This document shows positions 12,050 to 24,463 of a DNA stretch of 64,000 nucleotides, one piece after another. The notes below the pieces were generated by a model, which worked only from the letters and a program-made list of their open reading frames with translations, was not told the DNA's origin and did no database searches. A program made the translations under genes and the position numbers. Every line of letters begins with the position of its first letter. The first letter of the stretch is position 1. The stretch lies in NCBI RefSeq assembly GCF_028453695.1, contig NC_135781.1:31719483-31783482 (forward strand), read 5' to 3'. The DNA is from Augochlora pura. Its lineage: Eukaryota; Arthropoda; Insecta; Hymenoptera; Halictidae.

Positions 12050-12445
12050 TGTATTTGATATACTGTAGACTAATGATATACTGTAGACTACTAGTCCATA
12101 GCAGATACTGTAGACTACTATACTAGTACATAGCATATACTATAGACAATTATACTAGTGAATAGCATATACTGTAGACTATTATAGTAATCCATAGGAT
12201 ATACTGTAGACAATTATACTAGCGAATAGCATATACTATACACTATTATATTACTCCATAGCATATACTATAGATTATTATACTAATCCATAGCTTGTAA
12301 AATAGACTATTATACTAGGCCATAGCATATACTATGTATAGTACTAGTCCATATTATGCATAGTATTCTAATCTATAGTATATGCAACGTACAGTGCACT
12401 AGTCCATAGTATATGCTATGTAGAGTATACTAGTCCACAATATAT
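12050..12445. repeat. ~43-bp tandem repeat (TAGTCCATAGCATATACT)
   Basis: Nearly 400 bases of diverged units containing ACTAGTCCATAGCATATACT and TAGACTATTATA. Roughly nine copies are seen, with decay toward both ends. Confidence 0.85.
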
Positions 12446-13080
12446 GAGATGAAATAGTTAAAAAATCAAAACTTTAAATTTTCTTCTTGTCATTCTAAGT
12501 GATAAAAAATTAAAAAAAAAGCAGTCAAACGATAATCTATACTAAAACAAATTAAAGCCATTTAGTCCAATTACAAAAAAGGTTAGAATTTGAAAAGTCG
12601 TCGAAAAATAAACCGAAGTCATTATAAAACTCTATTAACAATTAAACAAAAACTGAAAAACATCATCTTCAGGTAGCACAATAAAATTAACAAACAAATC
12701 CTTAGCCCAATGAAAATAATCTCAATCAGAAATTATCGAACTTATATATTTTCTGTTAATTTGTCATGATTCCGCGTAAATCATGCATAACACATCGCGA
12801 TAATTCCGTTCCCGTAGAGAACTTCATAAGGATTTTCAGCGTGTTTCGCGAAAGCGACGAAAAATTCCCGTTCGCCGCGCTGAAAATGTTTTGCGGGCCG
12901 TGGCTCGTCATTTCCGCTCGAAGAGCTAATTGATTTTTCAGCTGTTTCTCGGGGGCTCGCGGAATTAATCGCGCGAATTACCGCGTATCCTAATTGCGAG
13001 CACTAAAACGGATCGGCTCTCTCTCGCCGCGCTCGAAAAAATCGTGAATTCCCATCGGAATTCTCTCTGTCGCTGCGTTC
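12446..13080. other. AT-rich then mixed unique sequence
   Basis: 12.45-12.78 kb is A-rich; the rest is mixed. No gene, RNA or repeat recognised. Confidence 0.5.
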
Positions 13081-13160
13081 CCCCTCCCCTCTCTATATTT
13101 CTCTCTCCCTCTCTCTCTCTCTTTATTTCTCTCTGTGTCTCGCTGCGTTTCTCTGTCACG
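13081..13160. repeat. TC-rich tract
   Basis: CTCTCTCC/CTTTATTTCTC simple sequence with pyrimidines on the + strand. The Arg/Glu-rich and Leu/Ser-rich frames overlapping it are artefacts of the repeat. Confidence 0.8.
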
Positions 13161-13439
13161 CTGCCACCTCTGCATCTCTCGCTTTCTGCAAATATCTCGC
13201 CGACCGCGGCCAATAATCCGAAAGACCGTTCAACTACATATTGCTCATCTTTCTTTTCAGAATCGAGTTATGTAAATTCTGCAACATACATATCGGCGAT
13301 TAGAACGTCACTGTTAAACTCGGTGCGAGCGTAGAGAGAACCCGGGGGCACCGGCGTGAGTACCACGTCGCTTTTTCTCGAGAGCTCTTGTTCTGTCCAG
13401 ATGGGTATGTGCGTGTGATGAGCTTCTTGCGTGCGCCGG

Positions 13440-13730
13440 CTGAACAGGCTAACGAAATCGAAAACGAGATCGAGATCGAAACGGAATAAGAAAATAGAAA
13501 GAAAAGAAAAACGAACGGAAAAATAGACGACGCGAGAAAAAATAGTGTCGCGCGCCGAATTTTCGCGGGACGGTGTCAAGCGGCGCGGATTTCACGTTCC
13601 TGCGCGCCGATCGTTCGCTTTTTTTCGTTTCATCCGTGGCCTTTTTTTTATTCGACATTTTTCTCTCCTCTCTCTCTCTCTCTCTCTATCTTTCTATATC
13701 TTTCTCTCTATCTCTCTTTGTTTTTTTTTC
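13440..13730. repeat. Purine tract followed by TC microsatellite
   Basis: 13450-13540 is purine-rich (GATCGAGATCGAAAC); 13663-13718 is TCTCTCTC/TTTCTATATC simple sequence. The polarity switches within 200 bases. Confidence 0.75.
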
Positions 13731-14052
13731 CGGCGAACCGGTTACTGTTTTGTAATCTGTTTTGATCCGCGAAAACGAACGGAACGGTCCCGATAGCACG
13801 CGGCAACACATGTTCGTTCTGAAATTGTTAGCAGCATTTTATCGCGATATAAATCGATTCAGATGCTCGCCGCGAATTCGAAACGCTTTCGTTTGTACGC
13901 GACGCGATTGTTCGCCGTTTATTTCGAATTAACAAGCAGACTGCAGTTCCTGTACTCGTTTTTTTCCCGTCCGCGTGGATCTATTCGCGGACCAGGAATC
14001 TTTCGACGCCGATTCGCGGAACTATTGTTTCGATCGAATCGATTAATTTTTA

Positions 14053-14240
14053 AATTACCGATTAAAAATCTGGTTTTGCAATTATTGATCGAAATTTATT
14101 TTTGCAATTACTGATTAAATATTTGGTTTTGCAATTATTGATTAAAAATCTGGTTTTGCAATTACCAATTAAAAATTTGATTTTGCAATTATTGATTAAT
14201 AATTTGGTTTTGCAATTACTAATTAAAAATTTGCTTTTGC
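14053..14240. repeat. 27-bp tandem repeat, about seven copies
   Basis: Head-to-tail units of the form AATTANTGATTAAAAATNTGGTTTTGC. Because 27 is a multiple of three, the array stays open on both strands, producing Leu/Ile-rich (plus) and Asn/Cys/Lys-rich (minus) frames that look like proteins but track the repeat. Confidence 0.92.
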
Positions 14241-14516
14241 AACGCGCGCGATTATTTTTCATGGAAACCATACCCTCGGAAGAACTGCAGTCTGCTTTTA
14301 ATTTTATATTCTCCTTTGACTTTCGCTGGCGAATGTTTAAAAATTTGTACTACATAACTTTTAAGCAAAAGTTTTTTTCAACTTGATGTGTCCATAGAAC
14401 TTTTTATACTTAATATTGTATGGTAGACCGCATCCTTGGAGATTGTTTGTGTGATTTTGATACGTTCAGCGTCGAGCTATTGTTAAATTGAAATTGATTC
14501 TATATCGTCTCTTCAA

Positions 14517-14668
14517 TTTTTATTAGAATTTTATTAGAATTGTATTAGAATTTTATTAGATTTTTATTAGAATTTTACTAGATTTTTATTAGATTTTTAT
14601 TAGAATTTTATTAGAATTTTACTAGATTTTTATTAAATTTTATTAGAATTTTACTAAATTTTTATTCC
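14517..14668. repeat. ~13-bp tandem repeat (TTTTATTAGAA)
   Basis: About eleven degenerate copies of TTTTTATTAGAAT. Confidence 0.9.
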
Positions 14669-15055
14669 AATTATTGGTCGAATAAAATCGCGATTAAACG
14701 TCGCCGATCATTCGAACGTAAAAGGCGTTCATTTAGCGTAAATAATAATGGACAATCCGCGAGCGCTGAACGTATTAAACGGCATTTGTATAATATATAT
14801 AAATTACTGGACCGACGGAATCGATAACGAAAGCCGAAAGCCGTATTTCCTACCGCATTTACCTGCAACGACTGCCTTCGTTCTGCTTCGCTGATACTCG
14901 CAGGCAACCCTTTGCTCTCTGTGCTAATTAACGAGTAATTCATCAAATGTAATTTATTTGAAACCTCCGATTGATTCTGGCGCTTGTCGCTCTGCCGTTG
15001 AAGCTCTCTGATCATTTTTGCGATGCTACGAGGTTTTTGTATAAATGTTTGTATA
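14669..15055. other. Unique sequence
   Basis: Carries a 114-codon minus-strand frame (14671-15015) of unremarkable composition with no recognised domain. No other signal seen. Confidence 0.4.
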
Positions 15056-15330
15056 AATGATGTTGTATTATGATATTGTTATTGTAACTAATATTATATT
15101 GCATTACAATATTATCAGTATAACTAATATTATATAATATTATATTATAATATTATTATAACTAATGTTATATTGTACTACAATATTTTTAGTGCAACTA
15201 ATATTATTATTGTATTACAACATCATTAGTACAACTAATATTACATAATATTATAATATATTTTATAATATCGTTATTACAATAATATTATTATTACATT
15301 ATTATTATATATTAGATAGAAATCGTACGT
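15056..15330. repeat. AT-rich ~60-bp tandem repeat
   Basis: Units containing AACTAATATTATATT and GTATTACAACATCATTAGT recur about every 60 bases, with many short AT palindromes. Confidence 0.7.
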
Positions 15331-15555
15331 TTCATCAAGCATCGAGCTTCCACTGTGTACCGCTTGCCTGATTCTACGTATTGATCTCAGAATGCTACCC
15401 TTAAATCGCCTTCTCGAGGGTAGAATTCGAATATACGAAAGTTTTTCGATGGAACAGAATTTTTAATAAATATTAATCGCTCCATGCAAACAGATATTTT
15501 ACAATAAAAAATATTGTCTCTAGTTCATATACGAAACCGAAAAAACAGCGTACCA

Positions 15556-15795
15556 TTAACCCTTTGCATGACCGCTGCTAATTAACCTAATTGTTATCGC
15601 TGAACTTTTATACCAAATCCTGTAATAAATAAACAAAGTAAACATTTCTATTGCTGTATCATATATAGTTTATATAATATAATTTTATATTAATATTATA
15701 CAAAATTCGATTGATACTGACGAATATATATTGATATATATATTATAGTTATTGAGGGATGATTTTAGAAAATGCTTCGACAAGCAAAGGGTTAA
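15556..15795. mobile_element. TTAA-flanked MITE (piggyBac-type), 240 bp
   Basis: Begins TTAACCCTTTGCATGACC and ends CAAGCAAAGGGTTAA, so TTAA and CCCTTTGC are present as inverted termini. The interior is AT-rich with no open frame. TTAA target duplication with a CCC-starting terminus is the piggyBac superfamily signature. The internal sequence is more diverged from the other copies. Confidence 0.7.
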
Positions 15796-18260
15796 TTATT
15801 ATCGTCGAAATTGCGCATAAATATTCATTGTAGAATTATTAATTTTTGTCTCAATTTTTCTACAACGAAACTTCTGGGTTTGGAAAATAAATTTTCCGTC
15901 GCTTCGCTTCTCGAAAACGATGCATAATCATAGTAATTATAGTAACTTGACAGGATACTTTATGCGCCGGTAGCATAACTCGTTTTTGGTCTACTTCGAC
16001 GCGCGAACGCGGTGGCAGAAGCCACGCTTCGAGGGTTAACCCTGCCGCGTGAATACGTAATATTAATGCTGAACAGCTGTCGCCTCTTCTCCCGAGAATG
16101 TGTAATAATTTATTCCGGACCAGAACCAACCCCAGGCATGCCGGTAAAGTAAATGACCCTTTTCACCGACCATTTAAAAATTTCATCGCGTCGCGACCGC
16201 CGCTGATAACGAAACAAGATTGATACCCCTATATAAAAATTAAACTTGACGCAACCTCATTTTTCACTTCCCGCGATTATAAATAAATATTGCAAAATCT
16301 GGATAGAACAGTTCTGTGAAATTATTAAAACAGAAAATCGTGATTTAATATTTCTGTCGAGCAATAAGTGCTGAAAATAAGGTTCTCGTCGCGTTCGATT
16401 TCTCTATAAACTTTACTAGATATATTGTTTATTATAGTCTCGAGGTTCATTTACTTTGCTCGATCATCTCAAAAATAATTTAACAAAAAGGTCGACTACT
16501 AATTTTCACGAATTTAGTTTTCAACCCTTGGTGGTTTAAGGTAATTAAAAGGTTCAAACTGTGCTTAAGGAAGGGTTACTTTGCATCCTTGCAACAAATT
16601 AACATTCCAAGTATTGTTCTTTCTATGCATAATAAAATATTATTAAATAATAGCTACTGAAATAAAAATAAAACAGTGAAAGATCGATAAGAGAGAAATT
16701 GCAAATTGCACATTTTTTGGACGTTTTTCGATCCTTTTACAAGCATTCTGGGGTTGACGCAATTTACCATTTTATAAATACATAATAAGCTTCGAATGAC
16801 TTCGTCGCAAATCATCGAGAAAGTCTGCCCAAAACCGGGGCACAAAGCGTCCCGGATATAACGGTGGCGCCGAGCTGTCCAGAAATCGTTGCTTACCGTC
16901 GAAATAGGTAGAAAAGTCGGGCGACACGTGAATTGCCGTGGATCCGTCCGCCCCAAAGCACGACGTGTCCATATTATTCTCATCCCCCGCGTGGATATGA
17001 ATATCCCGGCGGGGAGAAGGAACGCTTTAAATTCCGCCGATGGAACGTTTCCAACGACGGATAGAGCGCGAAACGTTTCCTCGACGGCCGACAGCTGTCA
17101 CGTTCGCGACACTGTGTCACACACGTGATCGGGGGTGGTAGAAGGAGGGGGAGGAGCAAAAAAAAGTTCGTGCAGTTTATCGAGTCGAAATCATGGTCTC
17201 GCAAAAAGATGAAACGCCGGACGGCGGAGCCTGTTCCGTTTTTTTTTTTTTACCGGAACGATGTTGCATCGACACGCGACGACAATTAATTACACGGTTG
17301 CTGCACGTGGATCCGACGATCGAACGTCGCGAGCCTTGGGATTCGAGGGCTCTGTCGCGAATCGGGTGCTTTGGTTTTGTTATTGAAAAAGGTGTCGTGG
17401 TTTTGTTGTAGAGAAAAATTTCGTGGTTTTATTATAGAGTTAATCTTGCCCAATTTTAGCGATTGCAACTAATTAACTACTAACTAAATCAGAATTTTAT
17501 TATATTTAATTTTATTAAATCATAATTTTTAAATAAAAAAGGCCAAAATCACGCTAATTTCTGAAACAGTTTAATTCGACTTCAACACATTTCTCCCAAC
17601 ATTCTAATTTAACAGAACCAGAATAAATAATTCTTAACGCGCAGATATTAATTACCTATACATAGATATTAATTAACGTTGAGAATCTGCCTTTATGCCA
17701 TGACCATCCGGTAGATCCGCGAGCACGTCAAAGGGTGGATTCTCGCGGAACGTTTCCGACTAAGAAAACGCAAGCGTGGACAAAGCGTCGCGCGATCCGC
17801 TGCGAAGTGCGGGATTAGCCGTTCCCGGCTCTTTTCAATTCCGCGAGGCGATTAAAACGAGGCTAGACTCCCCGAATAGTTTTGGAAGCCGTCTCTACGG
17901 AAGCACAGAGGGAACTCCGTTAAAACTCGGTAAAACTCGGTGAAACTCGGCGAAACGCGCGGAACTGCACCTTGAACCGAATTAACGTGTTCGAGCTGTG
18001 GGACCGATAATTCTAATCGGAACGCGTGAATCTTGGTTTTCCTAAAATGTTTATTAAAACCTCTCCCTTCCTAAATCAACCCCAAAAAATAATTAATAAA
18101 ATAGAAACGAATATATTTGCTTAATTGGAAAATATTCGAGGGACTCGACACAGCTGCACGAACTTTTTCAATTTGGGGTTGTTCACAGTTCGCAATGGGC
18201 CCAATGACAGTGATTCTAGAGAGATACAGTTGGTGTCCGGAAAGTAGCTCGTAATTGTTA
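15796..18260. other. Unique sequence, no gene recognised
   Basis: Mixed composition. Minus frames at 15860-16129 and 16654-16983 are nonrepetitive but have no recognised domain or splice context. A poly-T run lies near 17240-17251. GTAAAACTCGGTGAAACTCGG is a short local repeat near 17930. Confidence 0.45.
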
Positions 18261-18664
18261 AATGATGGATTGCTTGCATCATTTGAAGGAAGTTTGTTCT
18301 TAGCGAAAATGTTCTACGAGGCTTCGTTCACGAGATATTAAGAAAAAACGGTGACCAATGAGAAGCGAGATCGGCTGACGCGAGGCGGGCGAGTCGAAGA
18401 GTGATGGGGGTAGCGTCAGCTGACGCGAGGCGAGCGAGTCGAAGAGTAGTGGGAGTAGCGTTAGCTGACACGAGGCGGGCGAGTCGAAGAGTGGGGGCGT
18501 AACGTCAACCGAGCTTAGCGGCGCTTAGTGACTCAGCCGTCACGCGCTAACTGATCTCGCGTCTCATTGGCCACCGTTTCTCTTCAATATCTCCTAAACG
18601 AAGCCTCGCAGAACATTTTCGCTAAGAACAAACTTCCTCCAAATGATCCGAGGAATCTATCATT
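18261..18664. mobile_element. Foldback element, copy 2, with minisatellite core
   Basis: The left arm (from AATGATGGATTGCTTGCATC through GAAGGAAGTTTGTTCTTAGC and ACCAATGAGAAGCGAGAT) is an imperfect reverse complement of the right arm ending at 18664. Arms are about 110 bases. Each arm carries the AACATTTTCGCTAAGAACAA and CCTCGTAGAAC-like motifs. RNA from this locus would form a long hairpin. The same arm architecture is seen at 7573-7805. Confidence 0.8.
18374..18507. repeat. 45-bp minisatellite inside the foldback element
   Basis: Three head-to-tail 45-bp units starting GCTGACGCGAGGCG at 18374, 18419 and 18464, each with GGGCGAGTCGAAGAGT and ending TAGCGTCA-like. Confidence 0.92.
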
Positions 18665-20100
18665 ATTATCATCATTGCGATACCTTGTATAATAAATCCA
18701 CGTGAACGAAGTTTAACAATTACATCGAGTTTAATAATTAAGATATTTCTGTAATCGATTTAACGAAAACGATGGGATTAATTAACCGATTCGCGCGCGT
18801 ATAACCCCATCGTCTACAGGTTCAAAGTCTTTCGAAGTACTGATGGGGTTTCTTTTTCAGCTACTTCCATCGACATTGCCAAAATCATGAGACTAGCGAC
18901 CGTGCATTATTGGTAAGCCATCGGTATGACGTTTGTGACAGTTGTGATCCGTTCAAGCAATACGTATGGAGTGATATTATCATGCACCGAGATTGTTGTC
19001 TATTGTTCGCTTTTCTGTATGTGCGCTGCACCGATGTACGATAACCATAAATTAATTACGGGTAATTTGTATTTAATAGTGTAAGACAAGCTGTACAGAA
19101 ACTGCTGCATACAATAATTATGGAATTTTATTAAATATACAATGTAAAAGTTTATGTCGGTTTTATAATTATATATTTAACACTGGATTTATGAAATCCG
19201 TCGAAACGAAGAAATTCAGTGGTGTCATTAATTTATGATTGTTGAGCTTGCAAGATGCATTTGTGAATTATTTAGTTAATATCCTCGCTATATGCAAACG
19301 AGTATTACATTAACACTGCTTAAAAATTAAAGTTAATATCTCTTATTGTTACTGTTATAATTTAATAGAAAAAAGTTGTCTTTAACTCTAAAATAATAGC
19401 ATTTGTTAACAATCTATAGTATTTAAATATGAGACTATTTTAAATTTTATTCTTATCGAATGCATAAACAAGAAACAATTGTTATGAATATTCTATGCGG
19501 CAGTTTCTGCGAAGTGACTCGCACCCAATTGAACAATCAAGTTCGATGTCTCTGTGTTAAATATAATCATCGACGCACGCGTGCTAAATGTTTGAATATT
19601 AACGAAACACTAGATGTTTTTTCGAACGCAAACGCGCCGTATACTGTGTCGTTTGTTCGTACACACTCTTTTTCCAGAGTGAGGCTAATACTTCTCCTAA
19701 GGCTTTTCGCATCGAGAAAGCGAACGAGAATTCGTTCATTCACACGGGGCCAAAAAAAAAAAAAAACAAAAGAGAAAATCTAGAGAATCGTACCTATCTT
19801 TTATACTGCCTGTCCGTCTATTTCTACGCTGACTTGTTTAATTTTCGAGCATTTACTCTGTACAAACGAAAGTATACACGGAACGTTAGCGTTTCCACTT
19901 TTGTACGATACGAACGCGGCGCTGTTGTTTATTGACCCTCGGATGCCGGTGCCCGGGTACGTTTTGACCCGGACAAAATAGAGACAAATACTGGTTCTTA
20001 CGATTTTGATCAGGCGAATTTTTACTGGGCTGTGTTATATGGGATCACTTATGTTATTAGTGCAGAAAATTCGTGGCATAAATTATTATTGTTATTATAT
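18665..20100. other. Mostly AT-rich unique sequence
   Basis: No gene recognised. TTAACAATTAC near 18715 may pair with GTAATTGTTAA at 18251, suggesting the foldback element could extend slightly further. A long A-run lies at about 19751-19766. The 107-codon frame 19460-19783 has no recognised domain. Confidence 0.45.
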
Positions 20101-20190
20101 ATATATTTCGAGTAACATTTCGAGTGATATTTTGATTAACATTTCGAGTGACATTCCGCGTAAAAAATATAATAAACCATTTCGCCATAA
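20101..20190. repeat. Dispersed repeat with 15-bp core, copy 1
   Basis: Tandem units of the type ATTTCGAGTAAC/ATTTCGAGTGAC with 15-base spacing, followed by AATAAACCA. Closely matches 25679-25800. Confidence 0.8.
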
Positions 20191-20945
20191 ATTGCAAAAA
20201 GGAACCCGAGATCGCACTGTTTACAAGAAAACAAGTCGCTCTAGCTCTAACCCAAACCATAAGCCACTCCAGCCACGTCTTCCGCGCGACGCGAAGCACG
20301 CGACGAGGCGACAAATGAATATCGACATCCTTAGAAGCGACATTACTTGATTTTGATCGACTAATAAAATCGCCGACGATTCGAGCGAGCCTGAAACGCG
20401 AAAGCATCCGGCATCCGAAGGCCAATTATGTATTATAGCCGACGCGCAATCGAGGACTCTCCACGAGAACCCCGTAAGCCCGCCGATCGATGTCAAGTTG
20501 CACGCCCACGCCACGGCGCACGCCAAAAAAGAAAAGCAATGAACCGCATACAGGTGTGCACGTGCCGCGCTGTGTTCTCGCTGTGCTTTTGCATTCGTCC
20601 ACGCGCCGAAAGCAAAGAGAAAAAAGAAAAAGAAAAGGCCGCCGCGCCGAACGCCACGAATGATCGATCGGTGATCGAATCAGCCACGGCGGAGATCTTT
20701 CCGTTCTTTTTCTTCTCGACAGATCGACGTTCCGCCACGCCGTAACCGGAAGCAGTCGGCGTCGTCGTCGTCGGCGACGCAGCACCGTAATCCAACCGAT
20801 TATCGCTATCGTGCCGGCACCGAAGCCCGGACGACGACGCACAGATGAACCAGAGGAGGGACTGTACACCGGTCCCGCAAGATTTCACGACAGCCTGCCA
20901 AGCCGAGACCACGTGGGGGGAGGACACACGATCGGTTTTCCCTCC
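20191..20945. other. CpG-rich mixed sequence with a dispersed repeat fragment
   Basis: GATGTCAAGTTGCACGCC near 20490-20530 recurs as GACTTCAAGTTGCACGCC near 26044, each followed by a GC-rich then A-rich stretch. The minus frames (20426-20869, 20493-21176) overlap in different phases and are not supported as genes. Confidence 0.5.
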
Positions 20946-21040
20946 CCGCGAAAATTCGTGGAAATGCACGAAAATTCGTGAAAATGCGCGAAAATTCGAG
21001 CTTCGCGAAAATGCACGAAAATTCGTGAAAATGCGCGATA
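20946..21040. repeat. Tandem repeat (GAAAATTCGTGAAAATGCGC)
   Basis: A ~20-bp unit is repeated about four times with one interruption near 21000 (CTTCGC). Minus-strand translation gives FRAFSR/IFVHFHEFS repeats. Confidence 0.88.
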
Positions 21041-22577
21041 ATGAAAATGCTTCGTTGAAACGTCTCCGGCCGTTGTTCGGCGACGCGATTTCACGGCGGT
21101 CCACGTTCCCGCGGCGTCTCGGTCTCTCCATGCAAGGCGGCCGGGGGACGGAGAATTGTCGATGAATACCATGCATGTATGCTCCAACCGACTATGTGTA
21201 AATTATAGTATATATACTATTGAATACGAATAAACGAATTGTACAAATACTTGCGATTTATTTACTTTCCGATTGTCTTCAATTGCTTTAATTCATAATT
21301 TTAGCGACAGGCGATTCCAATTTTCCTTCGATTTAATAGAAACGATTGATAATCATATTTGTTAGGTTATGTACGAAATGATCGTCAGGAGTCGACCTCG
21401 TTGTTATAGTACAAGTCGTTAATATTATTATAAATATTAATATTATAATATCATAAATACTAATATTATGCTATCATAAATACTAATACTATGCGATTAT
21501 AAATACTAATCTTAAACTATTATAATATTATAAATACTAATCTTATACAATTATAATATTATAAATACTAATATTACAAGATTTTAATATAAAAAATACC
21601 AATATTACAACATTATACAATATTGCCAAATTTCTAAAAATTCATCGACTTTTTTTTATCATTTCCCAATAACATCATCATTTATAAAAAATTAACATTT
21701 TACTGTACTTTACCTTATGCTGCATCCACAAAGCGACGACACGCTAAAATATTCGAAACCAAGAATACATTGTTTTCGGGGGAGAAGACAACGCGGCGCG
21801 CGCGAGGTCGAAGCGCGTATTCCCGCAGCATTTCTCTGCTGGATTTTCGTGGCGGCGCATTTTCAATTTTTAAAGCTGACCTTGCGGGACGTCTGTAATC
21901 CAGCAGACAGCAGCCATTCCATTCGATTCCACAAGCAGAATATCGGATAAGCACTGGCAGATATATCGATCCTCTGAAGAGAGCTTTCCCACCCTTCCCC
22001 CCCTCTCTCTCTTTCTCTCTTTCTCTCTTTGGTGCCGAGCCGCCCGTTATCGCTGATTCTTTTATCGGAAATAAAAGTCTGCTGTTTCTCTGCTCGCATG
22101 GCCGAGCTGATAGTCGGCCGCGCGTAACGCGCGCGAGCGTGCCTGAGCCGGAGCTGATACGGACGGAGAAGGGAGAGGGGTGTCCATTGTCCCCGTGGCT
22201 TCTCTATGGGATCCCGCGACCTTTTTATCCTATGCATTATCCTGCTCTCATTGTCCGCGGTAAATGAGACCTTCGTCAATGTTAATTTAACGGCCGCGCG
22301 GGCTCGGTGATTGATTATTCAAAGTAATGTCGCGATTATCGTATCTCGCGTCTCTGTCATTATTAAGCGGTAGCAGGTGTTTCAACCCTTTTCGCTGAAG
22401 CAGCGAGGCGCCAGTGGAAATTGTGTCGTAGTCTAAAGCAATTTTTAGAAGCGTAATTCTCAGGTCGTAAAATTTAATTTCATAAATTTAATTAAAATGT
22501 AATTAAAATGTAATTAATTATGTGAAATGGGGATTATGTATTTTAGGATGAAATACTGTAGGTTTAAGTATATTATG
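21041..22577. other. Unique sequence plus AT-rich degenerate repeat
   Basis: 21421-21620 contains repeated ATAAATACTAATATTA units. 22003-22030 is TCTCTTTC simple sequence. The remainder is unique with no recognised gene. A degenerate MITE-like end (CAACCCTTTTCGCTGAAG) lies near 22383. Confidence 0.5.
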
Positions 22578-22660
22578 TTGGATTTAGAGAATTGATTTTA
22601 ATTTCTTGGATTTAGAGGATTTATTTTAATTTATTGGATTTACAGGATTTATTGATTGAT
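22578..22660. repeat. 28-bp tandem repeat, three copies
   Basis: Units begin TTGGATTTAGAG or TTGGATTTACAG at 22578, 22606 and 22634, exactly 28 bases apart. Confidence 0.9.
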
Positions 22661-22673
22661 AAAACGTGAAATA

Positions 22674-22702
22674 TATGAAACATTAGGGAGACCAAAAAGT
22701 AA
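22674..22702. mobile_element. Short dispersed repeat (TTAGGGAGACCAAAAAGT), copy 1
   Basis: TATGAAACATTAGGGAGACC followed by AAAAAGTAA is almost identical to 25938-25966. The form resembles a mariner-type terminal repeat, but no second end or transposase was found. Identity is tentative. Confidence 0.4.
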
Positions 22703-22810
22703 CGTAATAATAATTAATTAATAATTGCGTATCCTATAGTTTATTCGCGCGGATCGATCACTTTCGCAAGAATCACCGTAAAAATCATCGTCGACGACGT
22801 CATTCCGTTT

Positions 22811-22860
22811 CGACCGGCCGACAGAAAATTCGACCGGCCGACAGAAAATTCGACCGGCCG
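22811..22860. repeat. 20-bp tandem repeat, 2.5 copies
   Basis: CGACCGGCCGACAGAAAATT is perfectly repeated from 22811, with a final half copy. The unit includes the palindrome CGGCCG. Confidence 0.95.
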
Positions 22861-23387
22861 TAATTTCGGTTTGACGGGGACGTTATCCGACGGAATCAGA
22901 AATTTGCATGGACTTCCGCGGATCTAATTAGACCGCATAATGAATCGAAGCGTACGGGGGCCGGTGATTCCATTTGCATGTATTTATAAAACTATAGCGC
23001 GTGGACGCGTGAAGTATCGCACGGATTTAATTACCATAATCAATCACGCGGGGACGGCTTTAATCGCTCGGAATACGATGGGCTTGATAAATGAACACGG
23101 GTTATGCGACGACGTAACTTCTCGTCGGACGACTCTCACCGTGCCTTTTTTTATTATTTCAACGCGAAACCAAAGTCTAATTGTTGAAATCGTAATTAAC
23201 ATAATGCGTGACGAGTTATTTCGATCGGAAGAAATCGATACGATTTTTTGGTTAGGTTCTTCGATTTATGGTCCTGTGGTGAAGTGGAGTCTGAGGCGAT
23301 AACGATTTATTATTATTATTATTCGATTATGATAAACGTTCTGTTAATTTATCGAATGCAAAATTATTTATACAAATACAAACATCC
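22861..23387. other. Unique sequence
   Basis: A 120-codon plus frame (22940-23302) is nonrepetitive but has no recognised domain. A TTA-trinucleotide run lies at about 23306-23322. Confidence 0.4.
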
Positions 23388-23555
23388 TACTAATTTATTG
23401 AATACAATTCAATATTTAACGTGCCTAAATCTCTAACAATTTACTGTTATCATTTATCTATATTATTATAAACGTTCTGCTAATTTATTAAATACAATCC
23501 AATACGTGACACTCCCAACAATTTATTATCTCCATTTAACAATTTATCTCCAACA
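23388..23555. repeat. Direct repeat, ~75 bp, offset 89
   Basis: CTACTAATTTATTGAATACA at 23388 recurs as CTGCTAATTTATTAAATACA at 23477, and downstream AACAATTTACTGTTATCATTT recurs as CAATTTATTATCTCCATTT. Confidence 0.75.
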
Positions 23556-24155
23556 TTGTATTAACATTCTATTAACTCATCATCAACTGCTCACCTGCTG
23601 AGGTTAAAAACAATCGAAATAAAATCGCCACGATAATTATTAATCACCACAAGCATAATTATTAATAACATCGTCGAGCTCACGTCACCAAGCGTCCGTC
23701 AACCGGAACACGTCTTCCGAAAACTTTCTCGACGCCTGTTCCTCGAGCGACGCCGAACTCCGTGCATGTAGACCCCGTTCCCGGCTCGCAACTTGTCAGA
23801 CATACGTAAGTACACGGCGCACAACTTTCGCCTAATCCCTGCACCGAACTGTGCCACGCCTAATCCCGTAACTCCCGTGATCCTTCCTAGAAACACCGAC
23901 GTATTAATCACCGGCTCCAATTGCCGTCATCCGCGACGTCTGCCGAGATTTACCGAAAAAGGCCGACGCGAACAAATAAATTCCATTTCGTCGACTCGAC
24001 GGTGGGATCGCGGATCGTCGATAACGTCGACGTAATTTCTCGCGGATAATTGGTTATTAGGAGGACAATTTTGGAAATAATTATTTTAACTATATTACGT
24101 TCCAAAATAATTTTTATAACAATAAAGTTTCGATTTAGGATTAATTATATAATAG
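23556..24155. other. Unique sequence
   Basis: No gene recognised. 23.7-24.05 kb is CpG-rich and nonrepetitive. Confidence 0.45.
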
Positions 24156-24170
24156 GATGCAAAGGGTTAA
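24156..24170 (+). mobile_element. Isolated right end of TTAA MITE
   Basis: GGATGCAAAGGGTTAA matches the right terminus of the MITE family. The corresponding left end is not recognisable. Confidence 0.5.
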
Positions 24171-24217
24171 AGGCATCGTAGTGAACCGCAAGGTGCTCGT
24201 TACGGATGATGGTGGAA

Positions 24218-24463
24218 TTAACCCTTTACCCTCGAATGGTGACTCTGAGGCACCACTAAAATTATTCTATTACAAAATAATTTTTATAACAATAAAGTAC
24301 AGATTTGAAAAATTATTCAGTAGTGAATCTGTTGCTACGAGTCGCAAGAATCAATTTGCACTTACTATTAAAAGCTCACTTATGCACATACTATAGAAAT
24401 ACTATAGGTCAGAAAAATTATTTCACATTTGCAGAGAAAACGGCTTCGAGTGCAAAGGATTAA
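24218..24463 (-). mobile_element. TTAA-flanked MITE (piggyBac-type), 246 bp
   Basis: Starts TTAACCCTTTACCCTCGAAT and ends TCGAGTGCAAAGGATTAA. The sequence inside the left end (GGTGACTCTGAGGCACCACT) is the complement of the right-hand interior of the copies at 32336 and 57795, so this copy lies in the opposite orientation. It has no coding capacity. It sits about 50 bases from another right end at 24156-24170. Confidence 0.85.

Noticed and set aside
20426..21176. Minus-strand frames of 147 and 227 codons
   Set aside because: They overlap in different phases, and the larger one includes the 20-bp tandem repeat at 20946-21040. No domain recognised.
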